6,773 bases of DNA from Bacteroidota bacterium (GTDB lineage Bacteria; Bacteroidota; Bacteroidia; Chitinophagales; Chitinophagaceae). This document shows, piece after piece, positions 1 through 6,302 of the stretch. The position numbers and the translations under genes are program-made. Within the stretch, counting starts at the first letter, position 1. Each line of letters starts with the position of its first letter. The stretch covers positions 1-6,773 of the forward strand of contig CANETM010000086.1 in the NCBI GenBank assembly GCA_947441205.1. The letters run 5' to 3'. Under the pieces are notes generated by a model that worked only from the letters and a program-made list of their open reading frames with translations, was not told where the DNA came from and made no database searches.

Positions 1-613
1 ATAATAAAGTTAAAATCCTAGGGATATTGGATTTGTCATCATCATCAAACCACTCCTCCAATACTTTTAGTTCAAAATTATATTTCTTAGCAGCCTGCAA
101 AAAATCTGAAATATTATGCGTGAAGCAGGTTACAATTTGTTCACCTTCTTCAGTTGTAAATCGGGCTTTGGATCCTGCGTATTGTTTAAAAGGGTGCAGT
201 TCACCAATATAGACATATGCCTGTTCGTTGGTAATAAGCGCTATTTTTTCAAAAACACTATCAAGATGTTCAATATGTTCAAGTACAAGACTAAAGGCTA
301 TTAAATCAAATTTTTCAATTGTAAAATCCCATGGCTTATTAATATCAGCAATTACAAATTGAGTATTTGTTGATTTAACTTTTTCAGTAGCTATTGCAAG
401 CATTGCCTCAGAAAAATCAACTGCTGTGATTTGCTTAGCATGATGCTGAAGCCATACTGTATTCTTACCCGTGCCACAGCCAAATTCAAGCACCTTATCA
501 AATTTGATATTTGACAAGGTGGCTTGCAATGCTTTTCCTTCTAAATCTCTTGTTTTATTTTCATTGGTATCATATTGAGATGACCAAATTTGATACCCTT
601 CTTTTACATTCAT
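1..613 (-). CDS. Class I SAM-dependent methyltransferase, partial (C-terminus off the left edge)
   Basis: An uninterrupted minus-strand frame runs from an ATG at 613-611 to the window edge, 204 codons without a stop. The translation has the class I (Rossmann-fold) methyltransferase landmarks. Motif I is LEFGCGTGKN at residues 42-51, the glycine-rich SAM-binding loop. An acidic residue ends beta-2 in AVDFSEAML (Asp66, expected to contact the SAM ribose). VIADINKPW follows at 87-95, and FDLIAFSLVLEHIEHLD (102-118) is the motif IV region of Methyltransf_11/25 proteins. The visible part ends in IPRILTLL, which resembles the extreme C-terminus of small members of this family, so probably only a few residues are missing. 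The substrate cannot be read from the sequence; the protein should be cytosolic. A second ATG four bases downstream is out of frame. The gene starts 35 bp after the SulP stop with no terminator between, so read-through from SulP is plausible. Confidence 0.88.
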   Translation of the reverse strand, partial: MNVKEGYQIWSSQYDTNENKTRDLEGKALQATLSNIKFDKVLEFGCGTGKNTVWLQHHAKQITAVDFSEAMLAIATEKVKSTNTQFVIADINKPWDFTIEKFDLIAFSLVLEHIEHLDSVFEKIALITNEQAYVYIGELHPFKQYAGSKARFTTEEGEQIVTCFTHNISDFLQAAKKYNFELKVLEEWFDDDDKSNIPRILTLL

Positions 614-648
614 ACTACTTCTAAAATAAAGGTTGCTACTAATTTGAA

Positions 649-2154
649 TTAATGACCAAAGCTACCTTGAAATTTAGGAACATTAATTAATTCAACCTCG
701 ATATTTTTATTAACGGCAGTTTCTTTGAAATTATAAATAATTTCAAGCACATCTAAGTCAATATAGTGAGCATTGGTTCCGTCAATCACCACTTTTATGC
801 CGTTATCAATTTGTGATAATTTTTTCGCTAAACTTCCTTTATTTAAAAAAGTTACATGCTCAGTTAAATCTATTTTAATGAGACCACCATTATTTAATTT
901 GTCATGATGAATGATATAATCACGACGATAATTAGCACGTAAAATATAAAAGATAGCCACGATCATGCCCAAGGTGATACCCTTTAATAAATCACTAAAT
1001 TGAATCGCTACAACGGTTATGATAAATGGAATAAACTGTTCCCAACCTAGTTTATACATTTGCTTAAATAAAGAAACCTTTGCTAATTTATAGCCCACTA
1101 CTAATAAGACTGCTGCTAAACAAGCCAAAGGAATTTTATTCAAAATGGAGGCTAACAAAATAACACTGATTAATAATAAAATACCATGAATGATAGCAGA
1201 TAATTTAGTTTTTGAACCAGCATTCACGTTTGCAGAGGTTCGAACAATCACTGCAGTTAATGGTAGGCCACCAATTAATCCAGAAATCACATTACCAATT
1301 CCTTGTGCTTTTAGCTCTCTATTAGTTGGCGTAATTCTTTTTTGTGGGTCAAGTTTGTCAGCAGCTTCGGTACTTAATAAACTCTCCAAGCTAGCAATTA
1401 TAGCAATAGTGGCGGCTAAAATATAAACTTTAGGATTAGCTAAACTACCAAAGTCGGGAAAACTAAATTGTTGTCCAAACTCTTGTATTGAATTTGCTAC
1501 AGGTAATTTAACCAATTGGGTGTCAATTAACTTTAATGCCGGGTCATAGAACACCACTAGTTCATTTAATGCTGTACCCACTAACACGGCAATTAAAGCT
1601 CCTGGCACCCATTTTGAGATAGGAAATTTTTTAATAAATGGCATTTCCCAAATTAAAATAATGCCTATTGAAATAGTTGCAATAACGATAGACATGATAT
1701 GATATGGTTGAGGCATATTTTTAACGTAACCAATTGCAACAGGCGCTTGTTTTAAAATTAAAATAATTCCAATTGCAGCTAACATACCTTTAATTACACT
1801 TGAAGGGAAGTAGTAACCAATTACACCAGCTTTTAAATAACCTAAAATTATTTGTAATATACCAGCAATGACAACTGCTAACAAAAAGGTATTGTAATTT
1901 CCAAGGTCATTAATTCCATTTAGTACAATTACTGTTAAGCCAGCGGCTGGTCCTGATACACTAACATTTGATCCACTTGCAATAGCTACCACAATACCTC
2001 CAACAACTCCTGCAATAATCCCAGAAAATAAAGGGGCACCAGAAGCTAAAGCAATTCCAAGACATAGCGGCAAGGCTACTAAAAATACAACTAGGCCGGC
2101 TGGCAAATCTTCCTTTATATATTTAAATGTTAATTCTTTTTGTTGATCTTTCAT
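649..2154 (-). CDS. SulP-family inorganic anion transporter with STAS domain
   Basis: A 501-residue inner-membrane protein. Residues 12-405 are a run of hydrophobic helices that opens with EDLPAGLVVFLVALPLCLG (15-33), the typical SulP start. VSVSGPAAGLTVIV (64-77) corresponds to the TM3 substrate-binding stretch. SLESLLSTEAADKLDP (255-270) carries the conserved SulP acidic residues, and residues 286-315 (GIGNVISGLIGG, then RTSANVNAG) match the TM9-10 region. A cytoplasmic STAS domain occupies about 424-497, with VVIDGTNAHYIDLDVLEII (455-473) as its nucleotide-binding-like loop and helix. It ends almost at once afterwards, so it is a compact STAS. Known family substrates are sulfate, bicarbonate (BicA type) and other anions. 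Bacteroidota SulP genes are often next to a carbonic anhydrase, but none is here, so sulfate versus bicarbonate is undecided. It is transcribed away from the SRPBCC gene and lies 35 bp ahead of the methyltransferase gene. Confidence 0.95.
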   Translation of the reverse strand: MKDQQKELTFKYIKEDLPAGLVVFLVALPLCLGIALASGAPLFSGIIAGVVGGIVVAIASGSNVSVSGPAAGLTVIVLNGINDLGNYNTFLLAVVIAGILQIILGYLKAGVIGYYFPSSVIKGMLAAIGIILILKQAPVAIGYVKNMPQPYHIMSIVIATISIGIILIWEMPFIKKFPISKWVPGALIAVLVGTALNELVVFYDPALKLIDTQLVKLPVANSIQEFGQQFSFPDFGSLANPKVYILAATIAIIASLESLLSTEAADKLDPQKRITPTNRELKAQGIGNVISGLIGGLPLTAVIVRTSANVNAGSKTKLSAIIHGILLLISVILLASILNKIPLACLAAVLLVVGYKLAKVSLFKQMYKLGWEQFIPFIITVVAIQFSDLLKGITLGMIVAIFYILRANYRRDYIIHHDKLNNGGLIKIDLTEHVTFLNKGSLAKKLSQIDNGIKVVIDGTNAHYIDLDVLEIIYNFKETAVNKNIEVELINVPKFQGSFGH

Positions 2155-2229
2155 AAACCGGATTAATTATATTATTAATGTTTTTTATGTCGTTTTAAAA
2201 CACAATTTACGTGCATATTTGAAGCTTAA

Positions 2230-2237
2230 CAAAGATA
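2230..2237 (-). promoter_or_regulatory. Candidate -7 element of the SulP promoter
   Basis: On the minus strand this reads TATCTTTG, an exact match to the Bacteroidota -7 consensus TAnnTTTG, 75 bp upstream of the SulP ATG. The partner -33 box is weak: the nearest candidate is TTTC (plus 2264-2267) at a 26-nt spacing, longer than usual. The start site would leave a 5' leader of roughly 65-70 nt. Confidence 0.35.
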
Positions 2238-2271
2238 TCGAATCATTTTTATATATTCGGTTTGAAAGCTA

Positions 2272-2306
2272 TTTGAGTGGATTTTTTTACGTATCTATTA
2301 TTTTAG
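2272..2306 (+). promoter_or_regulatory. Candidate promoter of the SRPBCC gene
   Basis: TTTG at 2272-2275 is followed after 23 nt by TATTTTAG at 2299-2306, which matches TAnnTTTG at all fixed positions but one. The gene's ATG is 31 nt downstream. The spacing is at the long end for Bacteroidota promoters. TAATTTTTG at 2310-2318 is an alternative -7 box with one extra base. The call rests on consensus matching only. Confidence 0.3.
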
Positions 2307-2337
2307 TGTTAATTTTTGAAATCATAATCAATAATTT

Positions 2338-2748
2338 ATGAACCTAGTAACCGTTAAATCAAGCATAAAAGCGCCATTAAATAAAGTTTGGGATTACTGG
2401 ACTAATGAAATACATGTAATTAATTGGAATTTCGCTGCAGCTGATTGGCATTGCCCAAATGCCACCAATAATTTAACCGTGGGCGGTGAATTTCATTATA
2501 CGATGGCAGCAAAAGACAATTCATTTAGCTTCGATTTTTGGGGCACTTATCAAAAAATTGATACCAAAAAAAATATTGAAATTCTTATAGGCGATGGTCG
2601 CTACATGAAAGTGACTTTTGAAAGCACAGGTGCAGATACTATTGTTACTGAACAATTTGAACCTGAGCAAGAAAACCCTGTTGAAATGCAACAAGCTGGT
2701 TGGCAAATGATTTTAGATAACTTTACAAAGTATGTTGAACAACATTAA
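2338..2748 (+). CDS. SRPBCC-domain (AHSA1-like) protein
   Basis: A 136-residue soluble protein spanning one complete START/Bet v 1-like (SRPBCC) domain. It has the AHSA1/polyketide-cyclase pattern: an N-terminal strand with the family phrase IKAPLNKVWDYWT (10-22), then INWNFAAADWHCP (28-40), GGEFHYTM (49-56) in the central strands, and FDFWGTYQKID (65-75). The C-terminal helix, GWQMILDNFTKYVE (121-134), closes the hydrophobic cavity in this fold. The length is normal for single-domain members. Family roles are diverse (ligand binding, stress-related, often uncharacterised) and the sequence does not point to a ligand. It is the only intact plus-strand gene, transcribed divergently from SulP and convergently towards the DCC gene, with 46 bp between their stops. 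The ATG follows an AT-rich leader with no recognisable ribosome binding site, as is usual in Bacteroidota. Confidence 0.9.
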   Translation: MNLVTVKSSIKAPLNKVWDYWTNEIHVINWNFAAADWHCPNATNNLTVGGEFHYTMAAKDNSFSFDFWGTYQKIDTKKNIEILIGDGRYMKVTFESTGADTIVTEQFEPEQENPVEMQQAGWQMILDNFTKYVEQH

Positions 2749-2794
2749 GTATTTTATAAAATAGTTAATGCACACTTATAACTAAAGCAAATAT

Positions 2795-3184
2795 TTAGGA
2801 TATAAATTTATTTTCTAATTCTTTTGAAGGAACAGAACATATTTCACGCTTCCCGAAAAACTTATATCTATTTTTCGCAATTAAATCATACAACCAATTT
2901 CTAAAAAAAGCAGGAAAAATAACTCCAACCACAAGTATTCGGGGCCATCCCGTTAGTAGTTTTCCAATTTCAATAATGGCGTCCGATTTAAAATATACTA
3001 ATTCATTTTTAATAATGATAACTGATTGATGATTATCAGTGATGTGATATTGTTTTTTAATTTTTTCACCAGCACTTGTTTGTTGAGCTGCAAAATGCAA
3101 TTGATTATTTTTATCATGTTTGATTAAAAACGTAACTGTACTGTTACATAAATTACAAACCCCATCAAAAAGTATAATATTCAT
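2795..3184 (-). CDS. DCC-family (DUF393) thiol-disulfide oxidoreductase-like protein
   Basis: A 129-residue protein with the DUF393/DCC signature at its N-terminus: FDGVCNLCN, residues 6-14, with Asp7, Cys10 and Cys13 forming the DxxCxxC motif. Next come a thioredoxin-like helix (STVTFLIKHD, 15-24) and the strand and Gln pair FAAQQT (31-36). The family's middle section IIIKNELVYFKSDAIIEI (56-73) and the RNWLYDLIAKNRYKFFG segment (95-111) follow. The domain is complete. A third cysteine, Cys116, sits in REICSVPS where many members have a second Cys. The family (YuxK-like) is predicted to be redox-active from its CxxC motif, but the physiological substrate is generally unknown. There is no signal peptide, so it is likely cytosolic or peripheral to the membrane. 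It lies 85 bp after the acetyltransferase stop. No good promoter was seen in that gap, so it may be expressed as the last gene of the nhaD run. Confidence 0.9.
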   Translation of the reverse strand: MNIILFDGVCNLCNSTVTFLIKHDKNNQLHFAAQQTSAGEKIKKQYHITDNHQSVIIIKNELVYFKSDAIIEIGKLLTGWPRILVVGVIFPAFFRNWLYDLIAKNRYKFFGKREICSVPSKELENKFIS

Positions 3185-3269
3185 AAAATATATTAATTGT
3201 CACTTACTTGCTAACAGTTATTTAGTAATTCTTTCCGTTTGTTTAAAGTAGTATGTATTGAAGATATGA

Positions 3270-3833
3270 TTAGATACTTTTAATAAATTTTGCAGGTACA
3301 CCACCAACAATCGTATTCTTGGGTACATCCATAGTAACTACTGAACCTGCTGCTACCACTGCGTTTTCACCAATGGTTACTCCAGGCAAAATGGTAGCCG
3401 CCGCACCAATCCATGCATTTCTCTTTATCAAAATGGGTTTACACAATAAGGACTTTCTTTTAGTAGGGTCTATGGGATGATTCTCTGTAACTAAATTTAC
3501 TCTTGGGCCTATCAATACATCATCTTCGATAGTGATGCCACCTAAATCCAAATATGAACATGCGTGGTTTATGAAAACGTTTTTTCCGATGGTTGTATGT
3601 TTCCCAAAATTGATATGGAATGGAATAAAAATACCTGTACTATTATCGATCGTTGAACCAATAATTTCACTTAGTTTTTCTCTTACTTCATTTCCATCTA
3701 CTGCATTGTTCAATGCAACATTTAATTTTAAGGTGTTTGCAACCATCTGCATGAACTCTCCATATTGAGGATGATCTTGACGAACCTCCTCGCCCGACTT
3801 CATGATATCGAATATGTTTTTATGATTTGACAT
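3270..3833 (-). CDS. Hexapeptide-repeat sugar/xenobiotic O-acetyltransferase (LacA/Maa-like)
   Basis: A 187-residue acyltransferase of the left-handed beta-helix class, which uses acetyl-CoA to acetylate a hydroxyl of a small substrate and is normally a trimer. An N-terminal helical part (1-60) resembles the maltose-acetyltransferase N-domain in position and length. Hexapeptide repeats follow from about residue 65: FGKHTTIGKNVFINH, GGITIEDDVLIGP, then IKRNAWIGAAATILPG and VTIGENAVVAAGSVVT. The protein ends with the family's VGGVPAKFIKSI. TENHP (116-120) supplies His119 at the place of the catalytic His of LacA/Maa. The PTKRK segment just after it (123-127) fits the substrate/CoA loop. Trp141 in AWIGAAA also matches the family. 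The acceptor (sugar, antibiotic or other) cannot be told from sequence. It lies 43 bp downstream of nhaD with no terminator between, so co-transcription is likely. Confidence 0.92.
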   Translation of the reverse strand: MSNHKNIFDIMKSGEEVRQDHPQYGEFMQMVANTLKLNVALNNAVDGNEVREKLSEIIGSTIDNSTGIFIPFHINFGKHTTIGKNVFINHACSYLDLGGITIEDDVLIGPRVNLVTENHPIDPTKRKSLLCKPILIKRNAWIGAAATILPGVTIGENAVVAAGSVVTMDVPKNTIVGGVPAKFIKSI

Positions 3834-3876
3834 AATTATTGAAAATGTATTTAAATAATAATTTAGTACTAATTAT

Positions 3877-5160
3877 TTATTGTTCCATAAAATGCTGAAG
3901 TAAAAAAATTATAATTCCTGCAAAATATCCAAGAAGTGCAATCCAGCTAACTTTTTTTAGGTACCAGAAAAAATCAATTTTTTCAATACCCATTACTGCA
4001 ACTCCCGCAGCGGAACCGATAATTAAACAGGAACCACCTGTACCTGCCGTAAATGATAGTAATTCCCAAAAATAATGGTCTTTAGGAAATACCTCAAGGC
4101 TATACATGTTTTGTAAAGCGGCTACTAATGGGACATTGTCAAATACGGATGATAACAAGCCAATGCATATTGCCACCATATTTATATCACCAAAAGCATT
4201 TGTCATAATTTTCGCCATTTGAGGTAAAACACCAATCGTTTCGAGGGCTTCAACACTCATTAAAATGCCAAAAAAGAATAAAATGCTAGCCGTATCAATT
4301 TTTCTCAATGCATGACTTACGGATAATGTACCTTTTTCATCATTGTTTTTTCTTTTATGTAGAATTTCAGTAATCATCAAAATAATACCTAAGCTGAGTA
4401 ACATACCCATATAAGGAGGTAAATGTGTAATTGATTTAAAGATAGGTACAAAAAGTAACCCCCCTATTCCCATAAATAAAATAAAGTTTCTTTCAAATGT
4501 ATTAGAATTGAAGTTTAAATTATTTTCAATGGTAGGTTTCAATTCAATATTTTTCCCTTTAATAAGGTAAGTCATTATTAAAGCGGGTACAGCCATACTA
4601 ATTAAACTTGCTAAAAATGTTTGATGGATTATATTTAATGGAGATATTTGACCCCCAATCCACAACATTGTAGTTGTTACGTCTCCGATTGGACTCCATG
4701 CGCCACCTGCATTTGATGAGATAATTACTAAACCAAGTAACATCCATTTGGTTTTTTTATCCTGTATGAGTTTGTTTAAAATTGATAACATTACAATCGT
4801 ACTTGTTAAGTTATCTAAAACTGCAGATAAGAAAAAAGTAGTGAAAGCAATTATCCAAATTAATTTTGTTTTATTAGTAGTTTTTATGATTTCGGTAATA
4901 CTATGAAAGCCATCATGTGCATCAATTATTTCAACGATTGTCATCGCGCCTAATAAGAAAAATACAATTTCACTAATTCCACTTAGGTGATGTGATAGTT
5001 TTTCAATAATATGATTAGGATTTGCATCATTAACCATAATTATAGTCCAGCATAAAACGGCCATAATGATAGCAGAAGCTGATTTGTTTATTTTAATGCT
5101 ATGCTCAAGTGTAATTGCTATATATCCTAATATAAAAACTAAAATAATGGTTATTGCCAT
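3877..5160 (-). CDS. nhaD: NhaD-type Na+/H+ antiporter
   Basis: A 427-residue polytopic inner-membrane protein that exports Na+ (and Li+ in characterised relatives) in exchange for H+, so it acts in sodium tolerance and pH homeostasis. The ion transporter superfamily pattern is clear, with two inverted halves. In half one, a DNLTS motif (116-120) is followed by SSNAGGAWSPIGDVTTTM (148-165), the hallmark stretch of NhaD. In half two, SSVFDNVPLVAAL (337-349) is followed by TAGTGGSCLIIGSAAGVAV (371-389). The paired Asp-Asn motifs and the polar Ser/Gly/Asp regions are expected to form the ion path. The length is normal for the family and there is no frame disruption. The ATG at 5160-5158 sits a short distance below a strong promoter match. 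A terminator upstream insulates it from the DUF6691 gene. Acetyltransferase and DCC genes follow in the same direction. Confidence 0.93.
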   Translation of the reverse strand: MAITIILVFILGYIAITLEHSIKINKSASAIIMAVLCWTIIMVNDANPNHIIEKLSHHLSGISEIVFFLLGAMTIVEIIDAHDGFHSITEIIKTTNKTKLIWIIAFTTFFLSAVLDNLTSTIVMLSILNKLIQDKKTKWMLLGLVIISSNAGGAWSPIGDVTTTMLWIGGQISPLNIIHQTFLASLISMAVPALIMTYLIKGKNIELKPTIENNLNFNSNTFERNFILFMGIGGLLFVPIFKSITHLPPYMGMLLSLGIILMITEILHKRKNNDEKGTLSVSHALRKIDTASILFFFGILMSVEALETIGVLPQMAKIMTNAFGDINMVAICIGLLSSVFDNVPLVAALQNMYSLEVFPKDHYFWELLSFTAGTGGSCLIIGSAAGVAVMGIEKIDFFWYLKKVSWIALLGYFAGIIIFLLQHFMEQ

Positions 5161-5183
5161 TTCAATATTTATTGATTCTATTT

Positions 5184-5217
5184 CAAAAGTAATCTATTAA
5201 AACAATTGTAATCCAAA
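5184..5217 (-). promoter_or_regulatory. Promoter of nhaD (Bacteroidota type)
   Basis: Read on the minus strand, TTTG (plus 5214-5217) is followed after 22 nt by TACTTTTG (plus 5184-5191). Both match the Bacteroidota -33/-7 consensus TTTG and TAnnTTTG exactly, and the spacing is in the accepted range. The -7 box ends 23 nt before the nhaD ATG, giving a leader of only about 15-20 nt. It lies between the upstream terminator and the gene, as an independent promoter should. Confidence 0.65.
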
Positions 5218-5233
5218 GCGACCAAAATAAATG

Positions 5234-5270
5234 AAAAGGAGGTTATGATATTTCTTCATAACCTCCTTTT
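5234..5270 (-). terminator. Strong intrinsic terminator downstream of the DUF6691 gene
   Basis: AAAAGGAGGTTATGA (5234-5248) and TCATAACCTCCTTTT (5256-5270) form a perfect 15-bp stem with a 7-nt loop. On the minus strand the stem ends in TTTT and is followed by the T-rich CATTTATTTT, placed 33 nt after the DUF6691 stop. The A/T-flanked symmetry means it could also stop plus-strand transcripts. It separates the DUF6691 gene from nhaD. Confidence 0.85.
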
Positions 5271-5303
5271 GCGTTCAAGTAATTAACTTAATGAACCTTA
5301 TTA

Positions 5304-5789
5304 TTAATGTGGCAATTTATCCTTAAAATAACCATATGTCCATGTTCCTGCAATGGCACTTAAAATAACTACACTAATTGCATAAAAACCTGCACCAATG
5401 TGCGCATATAATGGTCCAGGACACGCCCCTGTAATTGCCCAACCAAGTCCAAATAAAAATCCGCCATAAATTTGACCTTTATTAAATTCTTTATTTGCAA
5501 TTACAATAGTTTCCCCCTGAATGGTTTTAATATTAAATTTTTTAATTAAAAAAACCGAAATGGCTCCAACTAATACAGCTGTTCCAATTACGCCATACAT
5601 ATGAAAGCTTTGTAATCTAAACATTTCTTGAATTCTAAACCAAGATATAATTTCAGCTTTAACAAAAACGATTCCGAAAATTATTCCAACTAAAATGTAT
5701 TTGATATTATACCAAATGGGTTCCTTTTGATCTGAAGCATTAACGCAAGCCGTGTTAGCGTCAATAGATTGTACTTTTTCTGTGTTCAT
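5304..5789 (-). CDS. DUF6691 / YeeE-YedE C-terminal-half membrane protein
   Basis: A 161-residue inner-membrane protein of the YeeE/YedE (sulfur transport) superfamily, DUF6691 type. After a hydrophilic N-terminal extension of about 27 residues containing a lone Cys15, hydrophobic helices lie near 30-43, 63-83, 106-121 and 130-152. Family landmarks are VKAEIISWFRIQEMFRLQSF (43-62), HMYGVIG (63-69), FNKGQIYGGFLFGLGW (102-117) and GACPGPLYAHIG (121-132). Cys123 of the GACPGP motif is equivalent to the conserved cysteine proposed to handle thiosulfate or related sulfur in YeeE-like channels. In many Bacteroidota this protein is encoded beside a separate YeeE/YedE partner of about 190 residues, often with a rhodanese or metallo-beta-lactamase-fold gene. 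None is present on either side here. A promoter candidate lies just upstream and a strong terminator just downstream, so it looks monocistronic. The specific substrate is inferred, not shown. Confidence 0.87.
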   Translation of the reverse strand: MNTEKVQSIDANTACVNASDQKEPIWYNIKYILVGIIFGIVFVKAEIISWFRIQEMFRLQSFHMYGVIGTAVLVGAISVFLIKKFNIKTIQGETIVIANKEFNKGQIYGGFLFGLGWAITGACPGPLYAHIGAGFYAISVVILSAIAGTWTYGYFKDKLPH

Positions 5790-5808
5790 ATATAAAAATT
5801 ATAAAGAT

Positions 5809-5841
5809 AAAATGTATGGTAAAATAAAATTAGACATCAAA
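5809..5841 (-). promoter_or_regulatory. Candidate promoter of the DUF6691 gene
   Basis: On the minus strand, TTTG (plus 5838-5841) is followed after 21 nt by TACATTTT (plus 5809-5816), which matches TAnnTTTG except for the last base. The -7 box ends 19 nt upstream of the DUF6691 ATG. TATCTTTA, a few bases further down, is an alternative -7 box with worse spacing. The element overlaps the truncated edge of the TolC remnant. Confidence 0.42.
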
Positions 5842-6137
5842 AATCCGCCTATCATAAAAAATATATTGGGTACGAAATTGAAAACAAAGTGAAGAGCACT
5901 TTTGCTGAGTTCCATGCCTTTAAACAGCAAATAAAAACCAATGAATTAGTTTTAAATGCAACTAAATTATTGCTGGATACCGAAAATATAAAATTTCAAA
6001 TGGGTGAAAGTAGTTTGTTTCTTATCAATACTCGAGAACTAAAATTTATTGAAACCGAATTAAAACAAGTAACCTTAAAAGTAAAGTTTTATAACAGTAT
6101 TTATAAAAACTTATGGTCACTTGGGTCGCTTAATTAA
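5823..6137 (+). pseudogene. C-terminal remnant of a TolC-family outer-membrane efflux protein
   Basis: The plus frame is open from the stop at 5820-5822 to a TAA at 6135-6137, 104 codons. From about 5826 the translation reads like the end of a TolC/OEP protein. A lysine-rich helical segment (5826-5960) ending in ENKVKSTFAEFHAFKQQIKT resembles the last long coiled helix of the second OEP repeat. Then comes LLLDTENIKFQMGESSLFLI, containing the FxxGESSLFLINTRE signature of Bacteroidota TolC relatives, then a closing helix (ELKFIETELKQVTLKVKFYN) and a short end, LWSLGSLN. A full protein is normally 400-500 residues; here the signal peptide, the whole first repeat and part of the second are absent. 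The only start in the frame is a GTG at 5889, which would give 82 residues unable to form a channel. It is therefore most likely a gene remnant. The surviving frame has no stop or frameshift, which suggests recent truncation. The identification is from memory of the family motif, without an alignment. Confidence 0.75.
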
Positions 6138-6230
6138 GGATAGTCATTACCAACCTCCTCGCAAGTCTTAATATGTATGAAAATATTTTTTGATACATAT
6201 ATTAAAAGTATAATTGTACTAAACTAAAAG

Positions 6231-6258
6231 AGGTTTATGAATTAAATCATAAACCCCT
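6231..6258 (-). terminator. Intrinsic terminator downstream of the choice-of-anchor I gene
   Basis: GGTTTATGA (6233-6241) pairs perfectly with TCATAAACC (6247-6255) across a 5-nt loop. The stem extends past one A-C mismatch by a G-C pair to 6231 and 6257, and an A-T pair is possible beyond. On the minus strand the stem is followed by TTTTAGTTTA. It lies 44 nt after the stop at 6303, and would also face plus-strand transcripts leaving the TolC remnant. Confidence 0.65.
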
Positions 6259-6302
6259 ATCAACTAATCGTTATACTATAAAACAAAAAACCTATTTCTT
6301 GT

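Noticed and set aside
27..304. Two short plus-strand frames (61 and 62 codons) at the left end.
   Set aside because: They are shadows of the methyltransferase on the minus strand, whose motif I and acidic motif are clear.
1190..1426. Plus-strand 78-codon frame inside SulP.
   Set aside because: Antisense to an intact, motif-complete transporter; no family resemblance.
2750..2763. Perfect AT palindrome TATTTTATAAAATA between the convergent SRPBCC and DCC genes.
   Set aside because: It has no loop and no G-C pairs, so it is not a credible bidirectional terminator.
2521..3768. Antisense frames at 2521-2706 (minus, under the SRPBCC gene) and 3532-3768 (plus, under the acetyltransferase).
   Set aside because: Both overlap well-supported genes and have no recognisable motif or start signal.
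3857..3876. AT-only near-palindrome around TTAGTACTAA between nhaD and the acetyltransferase gene.
   Set aside because: A 7-bp A/T stem with no G-C pairs would not be stable, and such patterns are common in AT-rich spacers.
5799..5928. A 38-codon minus-strand frame rich in hydrophobic residues (contains FMIGGFLM) just upstream of DUF6691, which could be read as the tail of a lost YeeE partner.
   Set aside because: It lies antisense to the TolC-like frame, shows no YeeE landmark beyond a generic hydrophobic GGFL, and hydrophobic antisense reading is expected opposite a lysine-rich AT-rich gene.
6171..6201. Possible hairpin ATATGTAT ... ATACATAT downstream of the TolC remnant.
   Set aside because: Eight mostly A-T pairs with a 15-nt loop and only one G-C pair in each half; too weak to call a terminator.
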